A stretch of DNA of 64,000 bases from Ricinus communis (lineage: Eukaryota > Streptophyta > Magnoliopsida > Malpighiales > Euphorbiaceae): contig NC_063261.1 of assembly GCF_019578655.1 (NCBI RefSeq), forward strand, positions 8,564,446 through 8,628,445, written 5' to 3'. Within the stretch, counting starts at the first letter, position 1; each line of letters opens with the position of its first letter. The notes beneath the pieces are model-generated. The model saw nothing but the letters and a program-made list of their open reading frames with translations. It had not been told where the DNA came from and ran no database searches. Of the stretch, positions 35,449 through 47,900 are shown in pieces. The position numbers were made by a program, and so were the translations under genes.

Positions 35449-37836
35449 CTAGATCTTCGCACGATTGTTTTTGCTTTTCCACGTTACCAGATTTCCTCCT
35501 ACAAAGACACAGAATCTAGAGGTCGATTTTCTGTCGCAACTGCCTGCCCAATCTGCATCAAAGAAACCAGCAACGGTGTTAGCATTATTATTATTTTTCA
35601 TCAGAATACCTTGACCTGGAGTACCCTTGAGATATCTTAGGATTCTGTCGACCGCATCCAGGTGGGAAGTACGAGGAGCATGCATAAATTGACTAATCAT
35701 GCTTACGGCATAGCTAATATCAGGCCTGGTGACAGTTAAGTAGATTAATTTTCCTACCAACCGCTGGTAGTGACCTATGTCACTTAAAGGGCCGCCATCC
35801 TCTAGATTGAGACGGTTTTTTGTTTCCATTGGAGTATCTACAGGCTTGGCTCCTATTTTTCCTGTTTCTTGCAGAAGATCCAGGACATACTTTCTTTGAG
35901 ATAGAAATAGGCCTTTATGAGATTTGGCTATTTCTATCCCGAGAAAGTAAGTTAGTTGACCGAGATCTTTGATATCAAATTCCTTCTTTAGAGCCTGTTT
36001 TACATCCTCAATCTTCTCATTGCTATTCCCTGTAATAATAATATCATCCACATATACTAAAATAATTATAGTACGAGTGTGAGTGTGTTTAACAAACATA
36101 GAGGAGTCAGAGGTACACTTGCTGAAATTAATTTTTAAGAGAAACTGACTAAGCTTGGCATACCATGCTCTTGGTGATTGTTTCAGCCCGTAGATTGCCT
36201 TTTTTAATTTACATACCAGGGAAGGCTCAGAGGCTAATGTATGGCCTGGTGGAAGTTTCATGTATACCTCTTCGGCTAGAGACCCTTGAAGAAAAGCATT
36301 CTTGACGTCCATCTGAAATAAGCTCCACCCTGAGTTAGTAGCAACAGACAATAAAATACGGACCGTGCTCATTTTGGCTACTGGAGCAAAGGTCTCCTGG
36401 TAATCTACACCATAAGTTTGGGTAAAACCCTTTGCTACTAGCCGGGCTTTGTACCTTTCAATGGTACCGTCATGCTTATATTTGATCTTATATACCCATT
36501 TACAGCCAACTGGTTTTTTATTTAATGGTAGGGTAACAAGATCCCATGTTTCATTTTTTTCCAGAGCCTGAAGTTCCTCTTGCATAGCCTTACACCAATT
36601 AGGATTGGTGTTAGCGTCATAGAATGAGGTGGGCTCTGTGTGGGATGTGAGAGTGTTTAAATAAGCCTTATAGGAAGGTGATACTGAAGTATAACTGATA
36701 TAGTGATGAATAGGATATGATACCGAACTGGACACATAGTCCTTTAGCCGAGCAGGAGGTCTGGTAGGTCTAGTGGATCTCCGCAGGGCAAGTTCTTCTG
36801 TTGGTGACTCATGATTTCCCCCTGAGGAAGTTGCCATGGGAATGGACGTATCTCCCCCTGAAGGGTTAGGGCCGATGACAGGCATATGAGTGCGCTCCTG
36901 TGTAGAGAGAGTGTCCTGAAGTATGCTGTCGAAAAAGAAAAAATTAGAAGGAAACAAGTCGGTTGGGGGTGCTGTGGGAAGAGAGGGATCATTAGGAAAG
37001 TAAGGGATGGTTTTGTCAAAGGTCACATCTCGGGAAATGTAGAATTTGTAAGTAGTAGGATCATAACATTTGTAGCCCTTCTTTTCTGAGGAGTATCCAA
37101 GGAAGATGGTTTTGACACAACTTTTTTCCAGTTTATGGTGACGTCTAATGTGGACAAAGGCAGTGCAGCCAAATACACGAATGTGACCTAGATCGATTTT
37201 TCTTTGTTTGAGGAGTTCTAGGGGGCTAAGGTTGTTAAGAACGGAGCTGGGAAGCCGATTGATGAGATATGCTGCAGTGAGGATGGCATCCGACCAAAAA
37301 ATGTGGGGAACATTGTTTTGAAAAAGGAGAGTACGAGTAACCTCAAGAAGATGTCTATTTTTCCTTTCTGAAACCCCATTCTGTTCAGGGGTATAAATGC
37401 AAGTAGTTTGGTGCAGAATACCTTCTTGGGAAAAAAATGCAAAAAAATTTTTGTTGATATATTCAGTACCATTGTCTGAACGGAAGATTTTAATTTTGGC
37501 ATTGTACTGATTTTTAATAAAGGTATAAAAATTGAGAAAACATGGAAAAACGTCATTTTTCCCTTTTAATAAATAGATCCAAGTAAGTCGGGAGTAATCG
37601 TCAATAAAAGTGACAAAGTAGCGGAAGTGATTGTAGGAGGTAATGGGGACGGGTCCCCAAACATCAAAGTGGATTAAATCAAATAATTTTTCTGATTTAC
37701 TAGACGACGATGGAAAAGGTAATCTAGTGTGCTTGGAAAATTTACAAACATCACAACAACTGGAGTCTATTTTAAGATGAAAAAGGTGATTCAAAATTTT
37801 ATCTGACGGATGCCCAAACCGCTGATGCATCAACAA
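35449..37836 (-). CDS. Copia D integrase, RT and RNase H (795 codons)
   Basis: Integrase begins with the zinc finger HQRFGHPS ... CDVCKFSKH (HHCC), then catalytic Asp in HFDVWGP, Asp in RSDNGTEY and Glu in PEQNGVSERKN. RT runs from WCKAMQEELQALEKNETWDL through KARLVAKGFTQTYGVDYQET and the palm motif YVDD (36044-36055). RNase H starts at AGFFDADWAGSCDRKSTS. All integrase and RT catalytic residues are present. The enzyme would copy the element RNA and insert the DNA. It lacks its own start: a one-base frameshift near 37840 separates it from protease, and a TAG near 35450 removes the RNase H end. Confidence 0.93.
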   Translation of the reverse strand: MLMHQRFGHPSDKILNHLFHLKIDSSCCDVCKFSKHTRLPFPSSSSKSEKLFDLIHFDVWGPVPITSYNHFRYFVTFIDDYSRLTWIYLLKGKNDVFPCFLNFYTFIKNQYNAKIKIFRSDNGTEYINKNFFAFFSQEGILHQTTCIYTPEQNGVSERKNRHLLEVTRTLLFQNNVPHIFWSDAILTAAYLINRLPSSVLNNLSPLELLKQRKIDLGHIRVFGCTAFVHIRRHHKLEKSCVKTIFLGYSSEKKGYKCYDPTTYKFYISRDVTFDKTIPYFPNDPSLPTAPPTDLFPSNFFFFDSILQDTLSTQERTHMPVIGPNPSGGDTSIPMATSSGGNHESPTEELALRRSTRPTRPPARLKDYVSSSVSYPIHHYISYTSVSPSYKAYLNTLTSHTEPTSFYDANTNPNWCKAMQEELQALEKNETWDLVTLPLNKKPVGCKWVYKIKYKHDGTIERYKARLVAKGFTQTYGVDYQETFAPVAKMSTVRILLSVATNSGWSLFQMDVKNAFLQGSLAEEVYMKLPPGHTLASEPSLVCKLKKAIYGLKQSPRAWYAKLSQFLLKINFSKCTSDSSMFVKHTHTRTIIILVYVDDIIITGNSNEKIEDVKQALKKEFDIKDLGQLTYFLGIEIAKSHKGLFLSQRKYVLDLLQETGKIGAKPVDTPMETKNRLNLEDGGPLSDIGHYQRLVGKLIYLTVTRPDISYAVSMISQFMHAPRTSHLDAVDRILRYLKGTPGQGILMKNNNNANTVAGFFDADWAGSCDRKSTSRFCVFVGGNLVTWKSKNNRAKI

Positions 37837-38230
37837 GCCTTGGTTGGAAGGGTTGGTTGTGGTCGGTTAATCGACCGGGAGTGGTAAGATAGTATAGACC
37901 ATTGTGAAGGTATCCTTCACCAATCGTCTTCCCGGTGATTCGATCCTGAAAAGTCACAGCAGATGGTGAGAAAATAACATTGCAATTTAAAGTCTGGGTT
38001 ATTTTACCAACAGATAATAAATTCGATTTAAAATTAGGTAAAAGAAGGATATTTGGTATAGGGTGATTCAAAAGGGTGGAGGAGCCAAAACCTGAAATTT
38101 CGGCTCTATCCCCATTAGCAACGATCACATGTTGGGAATTCACAGGAGTAAACTTGTGCAACTGTGTCGAATCCCAAGTCATGTGATCCATCGCCCCAGA
38201 ATCAATAATCCAATCAGAATATGTAGGTAA
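37799..38230 (-). pseudogene. Copia D protease and integrase linker
   Basis: Reads WIIDSGAMDHMT, with the aspartic protease motif DSG at about 38200-38215, then FTPVNSQHVIVANGDRAEI and ILLLPNFKSNLLSVGKI, the usual Copia protease tail, then the pre-integrase segment. The frame slips by one base near 37840 into the integrase frame. Protease would cut the polyprotein. The open frame's ATG is internal to the domain, not a true start. Confidence 0.85.
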
Positions 38231-38562
38231 AAATCTGTGTAATTGTGAGATACTAAACCTGACCCACAGGATTGCTGAGACTGTAACATGGACTGGAGCT
38301 GAGAAATTAGGTGTGAGAGTTGGGAATTGTCAACTGGGCCGGATCCGGCCGTAGGCTCATCAGGTTGGTTTCACGGACCGCCCAGAACTGCTAGACCGGG
38401 CTGCACTGGTCACGGACCGGCCTAGAGCCGCTGAATGGGCCGCCGCACCAATGGCCGCTGGGTTGGGTCGAACGGTCGGGCTGGCCCAAATGCCGCACGG
38501 CCTGACGGGCATTAATGGGTCCTCCCGACCAAGTGTGTCATAACCCGTAGGGTTAGACACAC

Positions 38563-39417
38563 TTAATCCCACAAGACCCATTCTATTTTCCCCTCTCCTT
38601 TCTTCCTCTCGCCGCCTCTCTCCTCACCTGGCCGAAGGTCAGTGCAAAGCACAACGAGCGGTGTGACCTCGCTTGTTGCAGTGGTGACACCGCTTCGAGG
38701 TTGGGGGCATCCCCCGCCTCGGGCTTGGTCTCCCGAGAGAGCAGCGAAGGCTCGGCCTTCATTGTCGTCGGGGTTCGATGCTCCCATGGTGACGCGGCGA
38801 GTTTCTTCTTGCTGTACGAGTGCTATGACGGCGTCAAGCGGAGGGAGGCTGCTTGAGAGAAGTAATTGGGACCAGAGAGCTTCGTAGCTCATATCGAGCC
38901 CGCCGAGGTAAGTGTATACTAAGTCCCTGTTCGCCGGCCATGAGCTTGATCGGGTCATTGTGGGTGGGAGGTAACTCTGTAATTCCTCCCACCGGGTTAG
39001 TACTTCGGTCGCGTAGCTTGCGTCGGACCTGGTTCCTTGCTTGATGTGTGATAATTCTTGTTTTAGACTGAAAATGTGTGCGAAGTTGTGTTCTTGTCCA
39101 TACAGATTTCTCATCTTCTCCCACACAGCCTGTGATGATGCTAGGAGCATACATAGTCTGGCAATCTGAGGCTCCATCGTGTTGGTAATGAGGGACATGA
39201 CCAAATGGTCGTTTGTCTGCCATTCTTCGATGGTTTCAATCTCCTCTTTTGTTGGTTGGTTCGGGTTTTGAATTGTTGGCTTGGTTAGGGTTCCTGTGAT
39301 GAACCCTAATTTTTTCCTGCCACTCAAACCAATGTAAACTGCTCTTGACCACTCGAAATAATTCTGGTTTCCCTTTAACATAATGTTTGTGAGTTTGGTG
39401 AGATCATTTTGTGACAT
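38563..39417 (-). CDS. Copia D gag (284 codons)
   Basis: ATG at 39417 just inside the primer site, protein MSQNDLTKLTNIMLKGNQNY, a typical Copia gag start (LKGNQNYFEWSRAV). The UBN2-type gag core continues to LVQQEETRR. The zinc knuckle is not in this frame: CHHCNKRGHTARC appears at about 38650-38690 in a shifted frame and is one residue short of CX2CX4HX4C. The terminal residues are therefore out of register, and gag-pol is broken here. The stretch 38231-38562 is a GC-rich linker with no domain. Confidence 0.88.
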   Translation of the reverse strand: MSQNDLTKLTNIMLKGNQNYFEWSRAVYIGLSGRKKLGFITGTLTKPTIQNPNQPTKEEIETIEEWQTNDHLVMSLITNTMEPQIARLCMLLASSQAVWEKMRNLYGQEHNFAHIFSLKQELSHIKQGTRSDASYATEVLTRWEELQSYLPPTMTRSSSWPANRDLVYTYLGGLDMSYEALWSQLLLSSSLPPLDAVIALVQQEETRRVTMGASNPDDNEGRAFAALSGDQARGGGCPQPRSGVTTATSEVTPLVVLCTDLRPGEERGGERKKGEGKIEWVLWD

Positions 39418-39468
39418 GATGAAAAAAAAAATTCTGATTGTTGGGTAGATGATGACAGGATCAATCCT

Positions 39469-39480
39469 GCTCTGATACCA
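39469..39480 (-). promoter_or_regulatory. Copia D primer-binding site
   Basis: On the minus strand TGGTATCAGAGC, complementary to initiator tRNA-Met, directly next to the 5' LTR. Confidence 0.9.
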
Positions 39481-39773
39481 TGTGGAAAAATCGAATGTAG
39501 AAGAACTGAGATTTTATTGATAAAATGATGATTAAGAATTCTGAATTTACAAAGGAAGTGTGTATCCTGTTATATACACTTGTAGCAACGGTAATTTTTT
39601 GTGTAGCGAAAGGTAGAAGCAGCCTTTTCCCTTAGGGGAGAGGTGTTGCTCATTTTCCCTCACTAGGCCTGTGATGATCTTGATATCTGAGGCCTTGGCC
39701 AGCAGTTAAAGATTGTTGGTCCTTAATGTTGGTCTTTGCCTGCTGAGTTATGCAGGTATTGGGTGCTTCAACA
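39481..39773 (-). repeat. Copia D 5' LTR
   Basis: 293 bp, identical to the left copy except at five positions. Followed by gcctc, the second target copy. Confidence 0.94.
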
Positions 39774-41918
39774 GCCTCCCGCCGGCGTCTCTTCGCCGAT
39801 CTGACGCCAAAAACGGACTCATGGACCTCAAAAACCCCAAGTCAGCTCCTCCTTGCCCTTTTTCCTCTACCGGCAGCCTCCATATAGCCTAATCGGAGCA
39901 AAATCTCCTCCTCCACGATCTAGCATTTTCTGAAAATAGTTAGGCTGTAATTTTGGTGTTTTTGAACTCCTTACAACTCAATCTTCACATAAGCATCTCT
40001 GGATTCAAAATCTACACCGTTGACGGTATTGGTTTTCGAACCCCGGTGTTTTCTAGACGTGTTATTTAAATTTTAAAAATTATTTTAAAATTATTAGAAA
40101 ATACTTAGTGTATTAATTGTTAGTTTTAATTAATTAATTAAATTATTTAATTAATTAATAGCTTGATTTTAGAATTGCTGCAGATTAATTGTAAAAGGAA
40201 TTAATATTCTATTATGTATATTAAGGCTATGATTAATTGAATTAAATGCGAGGAAAAATATTTTGTAATGTATTGTGAAATAATATTATTTTGCCGGGCT
40301 GTTATCTTTTATATTATGATTTGGGTTGTGTTATGGAATCGAAAAATAATGCAGTTTTTGTGGCTCGACTTTCGTTATATAAATGTGGGATATTTGAAGT
40401 GTTTCTAAAAGGTTTTGGATCCGTTATATGGGGGTAAACGTCCATATTTTATGGAAAATTTTTGATAGAATTTTCGAGTCGGAATTTCTTAGACAGTCTA
40501 ATCTAGGCCTAGAAAAAATTATGAATACCTTATTAATTAAGTTATTTCCATGAATAAATAATCCGTCCGTCCAGTCAGCTCCGCCCGAAGCGTAGGAGCA
40601 GACTGCGGAGCGTGGCAGAACTGTGAGTTAAAGTTATATATCTTCTATACAAGTGCTATACCAAATTTTTATATAGCAATTTTGTTTAATAATTATTACA
40701 TATATTATTATCATTATATATATATTTGTTATGTGGATATTAGTAGAAATTTTATTAATTTTAATTCTATATTTAATTAATTAATTTATAGAATTAAATT
40801 ATTTATTTATTAACTATCTAATTGATTGATTTATAAATTTCAGGTTAGTTATTTATTGTTCATCTAAATAATTATTTTATAGAATTAATTATTTATTTAC
40901 TATTTATTTAATTAATTAAATTTACGACTGCAAATTATGTGATGTTCAATATTATTTAATAAGTTATTAAATAATAGTTAAGTTGTTTGCTATTTATATA
41001 TTATTTTTTGCAATGTCGATATTATGATTACATATTGACTCCGGATGAGGCAGCAGTAGAACATGCCACCTAATGGGTTCCATTAGGACCACGTGCGCAC
41101 TGATTTTAATAATAGACAGATAGTAAAAGAATATTTTTGGGATTTGCTCTGGTTGATTACAACTCTCTAGGCCGTGAAAATTTGATTGCCGGAGGAAAGG
41201 TCCATGGTCGAGTGTCGCTCTCTGAGCGCCGGCTTTATTAGGAATCAAGTGACCAGGCTGGATTTAAGGACCCTGGTTGAGCTTTGCTCTTTGAGCGCCA
41301 GTCCTATTGGAATAAGAGAGCCGAAAGGCCACTAGTATTGGGGTTAGGATTCTGCTGAAGTGCTCGTCCCTTATGAGTTAAAAATCAATTATTTTAAATT
41401 ATGTTATGATACTTACTTTTTAGTTTGTGATATACCATATTACTTTATCAACCATTGCACGTGGATATTTGTAGTTATTTTACTTTAGGCATATGATTTT
41501 AACTCACTTCCGAGATTGACAGTCTCAAATTTAAATTTTTCAAGTGATAGCTAGGTTCTCCGTCGACTTCTTTTTGTAGCCGACTTTCTTTTCCCCTTCG
41601 GGCTTATTCTAATTAAATTTTACTTTTGTATTTTAAATTATTTGAAATTCTAGACTCTCCGCAGTAGTGTACTTGATACCTTATATTTTAATTTGGTCTG
41701 TCAAATATTATGGGATATTTGCTAGTAATATAGTTGGAGGATTAATTTAATTATGTGCAGATTTGTGAGTGAAATGTTGGATTGTTTTAATAGTATATAA
41801 TCATATATGCGCTTATTTGTATGTTTGGCTAACTAGGCTTGCTACGGGTTTCGGTGGTCTTAAGCCTGTCCATTCCCTAGCGCCAGTCACGGGCCCATAG
41901 ATCAGATCGTGACAAAAT

Positions 41919-41930
41919 TGGTATAAGAGC
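41919..41930 (+). promoter_or_regulatory. Gypsy C primer-binding site
   Basis: TGGTATAAGAGC followed by ctaggttt, matching initiator tRNA-Met (TGGTATCAGAGCCTAGGTTT) with one change, four bases after the LTR end GTGACA. Confidence 0.85.
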
Positions 41931-42097
41931 CTAGGTTTAAATTTCTTTCGACCTAGGTTAGCTTCCTTAGTTACTGCGGAATTAGGGTCGAGTTTATCCT
42001 TACTTGTTTCATTGATTATAGTATTTGTGCTATACGTTAGAGAGTCTGTTGTTGTTTTGATATCTTGTTGTTTTTAGTTTTTGCTATACCGAGGACT

Positions 42098-44699
42098 CGA
42101 GCAGCTGCAACAGTAGTAGCAGCCCAAGAGGCCCAAGATGAGGTTTCCACCCAGTCGGCCCCACCAGCGCCAGCCTGCGATGCCAGGAGGCAAGGTAGGC
42201 CTAGAGCGGCAGCCCAACCAAATCAGGGCGAGGCTTAGGAGGCACCCGGTACTGGTGGAGTCCTAGGTAAAGCATTTGCAGCCGACATGACAAGGATGCA
42301 GAGGGATTTAGAGCAGTTTTTGGCTTTTCAGCAGCAGCAGGCTGCCCAGGGTGTCGGGAGCTGCAGTAGTAGGTCCGATATCGGGAATCCAGATGAGGTC
42401 CCCATGTCTGAATATACTAAGCTGAGACCCATGGAGTTTGATGGGGTATCTGGAGACCCTTTGGACTTCTTAGATGAGGTTGAGAAGAGGGCATCAGATT
42501 TGAAACTGTTTAGATAAGAGGACCACCGAGATGGCAGATTTTTCTCTGAAGGGTATAGCATCTCAATGGTTCAGGGATTACATTCGTCCCTTTTTGGATG
42601 GTATGTGATGTGCATAGTTTTACATATATTTGCTTGCATATTATTATGTATTTTCTTAGCAATTATTGTGTTTTTATTCCAAGATCACCCGTGTTTTGTG
42701 TTCTTTTGCATTTCAGGAGAATTTATAGGACCATCATCAGTGTTTGAGCAATTATAGATCAATACATGCGAAAACGGACAGGAATTCATCAAAACTGGAT
42801 AAGGGCTCGCATGTCAAACATTGAGCACGCCCTAGGTCAAGGCCGTGACCAACCATTAGCCTTTGATCCTCAAATATGGCATTTTGGGCATGGTTTCCGA
42901 GGCTATCACGGCCTCCAAAGACACCGTGGTGGCTCAACACCTAGGGCACGGCCGGGACTAACTTGGGAGATCCGAAGGTTTAGCACAACCTGGACCATGA
43001 CCACGGCTGTGCTGGGAAAAGTATATAAGGAAAGCGACTTCTTGAGCTAGGGCAAGCAAGGATGAGGAGAGTTTTGGCGGCTGGTTCGGTCTTTGCGGAG
43101 TACTGAGTTCGGGAGAAAGTTGCAGAGAGTGAGAACCCTGAAATCGCAAGGTTCTGAGTGCAAAACAGTAGTGGAGCAAATCGAGAGGCAATTGGGGAGA
43201 TTAATCGTAGTGCAGATTCAGATTTGAAGCTGTTCATCCAATTCGAGAGAAAATGGTGTACATGTTTCATTTTCATTATTCTTTCATTATAATTGATTTC
43301 CTAGTTGTTTTAAACATGAACATGTGTAGCTAGATCGATTAAATCTATTGGAATTTCTTTACTATGTTGGCTTAGTATTGACTTGTTGGATTGTTTGAGT
43401 TTAGTTTTGTATCCTTCTTGCTTTCAGTATTAATAAGATAAATTCATGAGACGTTATGAATTGTGGTGTTTAGATTGCTTTGTGTGATTGAGAAATTCAT
43501 TTGGCAATTAGAATTTTGAATAGCAAGAACTGGTTAATAATCACTTAGAGATAAAGATAATTGATTAGCCGGATTAAGAATTAACAAAGCTTAATAGAAG
43601 CGGATTAACGCTTAATTCTAATTTAAGAATCAATCGTTAGAAAGAGATTCCAACTTTAGGTTCTTGAGTTTAGGAATTCGGTTATCTCGAGAGGGAAACC
43701 AAATTCAATTAAGAATTCATCCACGGGTAGCATAATTGGACTCATCAATCTGTTATCTTTTGTTTGATTGTCGACTAGTCTAGGTTCCCTTTGGGTTTGC
43801 TTTCTTGTCTTGATTGTTTGATTTATCCATTCATTCCTGCATCTCACTTAGAACTCAGCTTGTAGTTATTAAGAAATTTAGAAATTACTTATCATTCATT
43901 TTAGGCTAATATAACATAGAACAAAGTAGTAACTCTGGGCTTTCACTTTCCCAAGGGATACGACCTTGATACTCGCTATTAGTGCTAGACTGCATCGATA
44001 GGTTCACTGCCTTAGATTGTAGCTGGATAAATAGCTTATCAGTATGTCATGGAGGCAGTTCAGGGACAGGTTTGAGAAGTACTTCATCCCTTTCAGTGTA
44101 AGGCAAGAGTACAGAGAGATGTTCGAGAGGCTGGTTAAGAGAGACATGTCAATGGCAGAGTACACTAAGCAGTTTGTGCAGTTGAGTAGGTATGAACCCT
44201 ATGCTATAGGGACTGAGGAGCAGAAGAATAACAAGTACATTTCAAGGCTTGGTCCAGAGTTTGTCCCCTTGGTTCAGTCTAAGAGGAGCAACTTCCTAAA
44301 GGTGATGGATATGGCTAGACAAATGGAGATGACCCTATAGGCTTTTGGCTAGAGGATTAATGGAGGCAAAAAGAAAAGAAGACCAAGACTGAGGGACAGA
44401 CTAGTGCCCAGCCAACTGTGCCGTTTTACAGTAGTGGAGGCTACTCCGGGGGTTCTGACCAGCAGGCCAGGCAGAGAGGCTACCCCACTCACAAGAAGGG
44501 TAAACATAATTGGAAGGGTAGCTGAGGATTCAGGTTAGGACAGAGCTTCAGTGGCAGTAGATAAGGTTTTGGTTATAGTAGCTCTAGTTCTGGAGCCATC
44601 ATTTGTCAGGTGTGCGGCAGGTCACATCAAGGACCGTGCCTAGTTATTAGTGGAGCCTGTTTCAGGTGTGGCGAGATAGGTCATATGGCTCGAGCATGT
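42098..44699 (+). pseudogene. Gypsy C gag, split by a solo LTR
   Basis: The frame PRTRAAATVVAAQEAQDE starts at 42098; its expected ATG is ATA. A stop follows near 42238, then MTRMQRDLEQFLAFQQQQAA and MEFDGVSGDPLDFLDEVE. The solo LTR at 42606-44041 interrupts exactly between FLDGM and SWRQFRDRFEKYF; beyond it the core continues to QMEMTL (44337). The zinc knuckle CFRCGEIGHMARAC (CX2CX4HX4C) is intact at 44658-44699, with a second Cys/His cluster CQVCGRSHQGPC just before. Lost start, stops and frameshifts make it non-functional. Confidence 0.85.
42606..44041 (+). mobile_element. Athila-type solo LTR in Gypsy C gag (TSD gtatg)
   Basis: 1436 bp, TGATGTGCATAG to AGCTTATCA, flanked by gtatg at 42601-42605 and 44042-44046. 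Inverted relative to 14430-15906 and closely related to it (shared phrases such as gcacaatrattgctaag and gtatcaaggtcgtat). In element sense (plus) a CACGG/CCGTG-rich stretch at 42820-43010 lies just upstream of a TATA box TATATAAG at 43022-43029. Its excision restores the gag frame. Confidence 0.93.
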
Positions 44700-44989
44700 C
44701 CTTGCTATTTCAGTTAGCCAGCTTTCTCTTAAGGCTCGTCTACTAGTGTGACCCGACCAACTTTTTCTATAACTCTTGACTATTCTCAGGGTGGATCTCG
44801 ATTTATCAGCCAGTAGGGCCATGGCTTTGGAAGTAGGCCTATGGGAGGCCGATCAGGGGGCAGAGTTCAGAGTCAGGCTTTGGGCTTTAAGCAGTCAAGC
44901 CATGGGCAGGCAAGACTATTCACTCTCACCCATCAAGATGCGTGAGCCTCTAATGTTGTGGTGTCATGTATTATTCCAGTCTGCTATTC

Positions 44990-47900
44990 TAAGGCTAGAG
45001 TTTTGTTAGATCCTGGGGCTGCCCATTCATTTGTATCGCCTAGTTTTGCTTTAAGGTTAGGGTTCAACCGATTAGACTTCAGGTTCCTATGTTGGTCACT
45101 ACAGCATTAAGTGATGCCTTAGAGACTGATGTTGTGTTTCAATCGTGTCTGATGTCAATTGAGAGTCGAGATTTGATTGCCAATTTAATCCTGTTGGACG
45201 TAATAGATTTTGATGTAATTTTAGGAATGGATTAGCTGGCTATGCATTATGCCATGTTGGACTGCCAGGAGAAGCAAACAAATTTTCAAATTCTGGGAGA
45301 CTCAAAGTTTCATTTTAAAGGCGAGCAGATACCTGCCCCATCAAATCTTATGTCAGCCATTACGGCTAGACGGATGCTTCACCGTGGGTGTTAGGGATAC
45401 CTCAGCAGAAAAAGATAGAGTTGAGGACGTTCCAATGTTCTGCGAGTTTTCTAATGTATTTCGAGAAGAGCTACCAAGATTGCCACCTCATAGAGAGATA
45501 GAGTTTTGCATTGATGTGGTACCAGGTACAACTCCTATTTCTATGTCATCCGACCAAATGGCACCAGTAGAGTTAAAGGGGTTAAAGGAGCAGTTGCAAG
45601 ACCTTTTGGATAAGGGTGTTATCAGACCTAGTATGTCTCCGTAGGGTGCTCCTGTTCTATTCGTGAAGAAGGATGGTATCTTGCGCCTCTGTATTGACTA
45701 CCGTCAGCTGAATAAAGCGATGATTCATAATAGTATCCACTTCCTTGCATCGATAATCTATTCGATCAGCTTCAAGAAGTTGCATACTTCTCCAAGATTG
45801 ATTTGCGATCGGGGTATCATCAATTGAGGATTCGCGAGGAAGACATTCTGAAGATGGTGTTCAGGACGAATTATGGGCATTATAAGTTCTTGGTAATGTT
45901 GTTTGAACTCACTAATGCTCCTACAGCCTTCATGAATTTGATGAATTGGGTGTACAAGCCGTTCCTGGATCATTTTTTCATTATATTCATTGATGATATC
46001 TTGGTGTACCCCAGAAGCAAAGAGGAGCACACATGGCTTCTGAGGATCGTACTTTAGGTGTTGAGGGAGCATCAGTTGTACACTAAGTTCTCCAAGTGCG
46101 AGTTTTGGTTAGAAAGCATTGCTTTTCTAGGTCACGGGGTGTCTAGAAAAGGTATTCAAGTGGACCTCAAGAAAGTGAAGGCGGTGATTAACTAGTAGAG
46201 ATCGACCATGATGACAGAGATTCGTAGCTCTTTAGGTTTGGCAGGCTACTATCGCCGGTTCGTGTAAGACTTCTCGAGGATAGCAACGCCTTTAACTAGG
46301 TTGACTCAGAAGAATGTCTAATTCTAATGGACTAATGCATGTGAAAGAAATTTTCAGAGACTGAAGTACTGTTTGACTTCAACTTCGGTGTTGACCTTAC
46401 CCTTTGGGACTGATGGATTCATAATGTATTGCGAACGCTTTAGGTTGCATTTTGATGCAGCATGGTAAGGTAGTGGCTTATGCATCTAGGAAATTGAAGA
46501 GGCATGAACAGAATTACCCTACTCCTGATTTAGAGATGGTAGCAGTAACCTTTGCCCTTAAGATCTAGAGGCACTATTTCTACAAGGAAACGTGCAAGGT
46601 ATATATGGACCATAAGAGTTTGAAGTATATTTTTCAGCAAAAAGAATTGAATCTAAGGTAGAGAAGATGGTTAGAACTTCTGAAAGATTATGATTATACT
46701 ATTCTCTACCATCCAGGTAAAGCGAATATTATGGCAATTGCCTTGAGCAGAAAGTCAGCATGTAGTCTTGCTCATATCAGTACGGAGAAGAGACCTCTGA
46801 CTAAAGAATTACATGAGTTGTACGACTAAGGATTGCAGATGGAGGTATTGGATTCAAGAGCATTATTAGCATATTTCAGGGTTAGGTCTGTGCTTGTTGA
46901 TAGAATCAAGTTAGCTCAAAGTCAGGACCCATAGTTAAGAAAAATCTGGGAAGAAGTGCAGTAGGGTCGAGCTAATGATTTCGCTATAGATGATGATGGT
47001 ACTCTCAGGATGGGATGTAGGCTGTGTGTTCTTCATGTGGATAATCTCAAGAAGGTGATTTTAGAAAAGGCTCACTATACGGCTTGCTGCATACACCAGG
47101 ATTCTACTAAGATGTATCATGATTTGAAAGGAAATTATTGATGGAATAGAATAAAAAGGATGTAGCAAAATTTATCTCCAAGTGTTTGACATGTCAGCAG
47201 GTTAAATTAGAGCATCAAAAGCTATCATGGTTATTGCAATCGCTTCCCATACTATAGTAGAAATGGAAAAGTATTATTATGAATTTTTTTTTATCAAGTT
47301 TACCCAAGACTTCGGTTGTTTATTACTCTATTTGGACAATTGTGGAACGATTGACTAAGTCAGCGCACTTCCTTCTCGTAAAGACTACTTATTTTATGGC
47401 TAAGTATGCTCGAGTTTATTTGGAGAGTCGACGTTCCTGTTTTTATACTATCTGACAAGGGACTGCAGTTTACTTCGAGGTTTTGGAGAAAGCTATAAGA
47501 GGAGCTTAGTACTATATTGGACTTCAGCGCAGCTTTTTATCCCTAGACTGATGACAGTCAGAGAGGACAATTCAGACCTTGGAAGATATGCTTTAGATGT
47601 GCGTGATAGACTTTGATGGTCAGTGGGATTGGTACTTACCATTGATTGAGTCATGCAAGCATCGAGATGGCCCCTTATGAGGCATTGTACGGTCGAAAGT
47701 GCAGAACTCCTGTGTGTTTGGAAGAGGTTGGCGAACGGAAGTTAGCAGGACCAGAGTTGGTTTATATCACTTCGGAGAAGGTTCCTATTATCCGCGAGTG
47801 TCTAAAGACAACTTTCAATAGGCAGAAGAGTTATGTGGACCCGAAGTGAAAGCACGTGGAGTTCAGTGTTGGTGAGTATGTGTTCTTGAAGGTGTCCTCT

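Larger units (their letters stand above)
34800..39773 (-). mobile_element. Copia D retrotransposon, nearly complete
   Basis: A 4974-bp element on the minus strand. LTRs of 293 bp at 34800-35092 and 39481-39773 (TGTGGAAAAATCG to GCTTCAACA) differ at five positions (about 1.7%). Flanks are gcttc and gcctc, a 5-bp duplication with one change. Minus-strand order: LTR, primer site (TGGTATCAGAGC, 39469-39480), gag, protease, integrase, RT, RNase H, polypurine tract (next to 35093), LTR: the Copia order. The small size and short LTRs fit the Ale/Retrofit lineage, inferred. A few frameshifts and stops disable it, but it is the best preserved coding element in the window. Confidence 0.95.
34349..41914 (+). 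repeat. Gypsy C 5' LTR, split by Copia D
   Basis: Left part 34349-34799, right part 39779-41914. The left part includes a pyrimidine-rich stretch at 34570-34740 (ttctttctcc runs) whose several overlapping open frames are composition artefacts. The right part matches 55420-55604 and 56382-58319 throughout, for example the agagttgtaatcaacc-type blocks at 41150-41340 against 57550-57770. Confidence 0.88.

Noticed and set aside
38360..38581. 73-codon frame between Copia D gag and protease
   Set aside because: GC-rich linker read in an alternative frame, no known domain.
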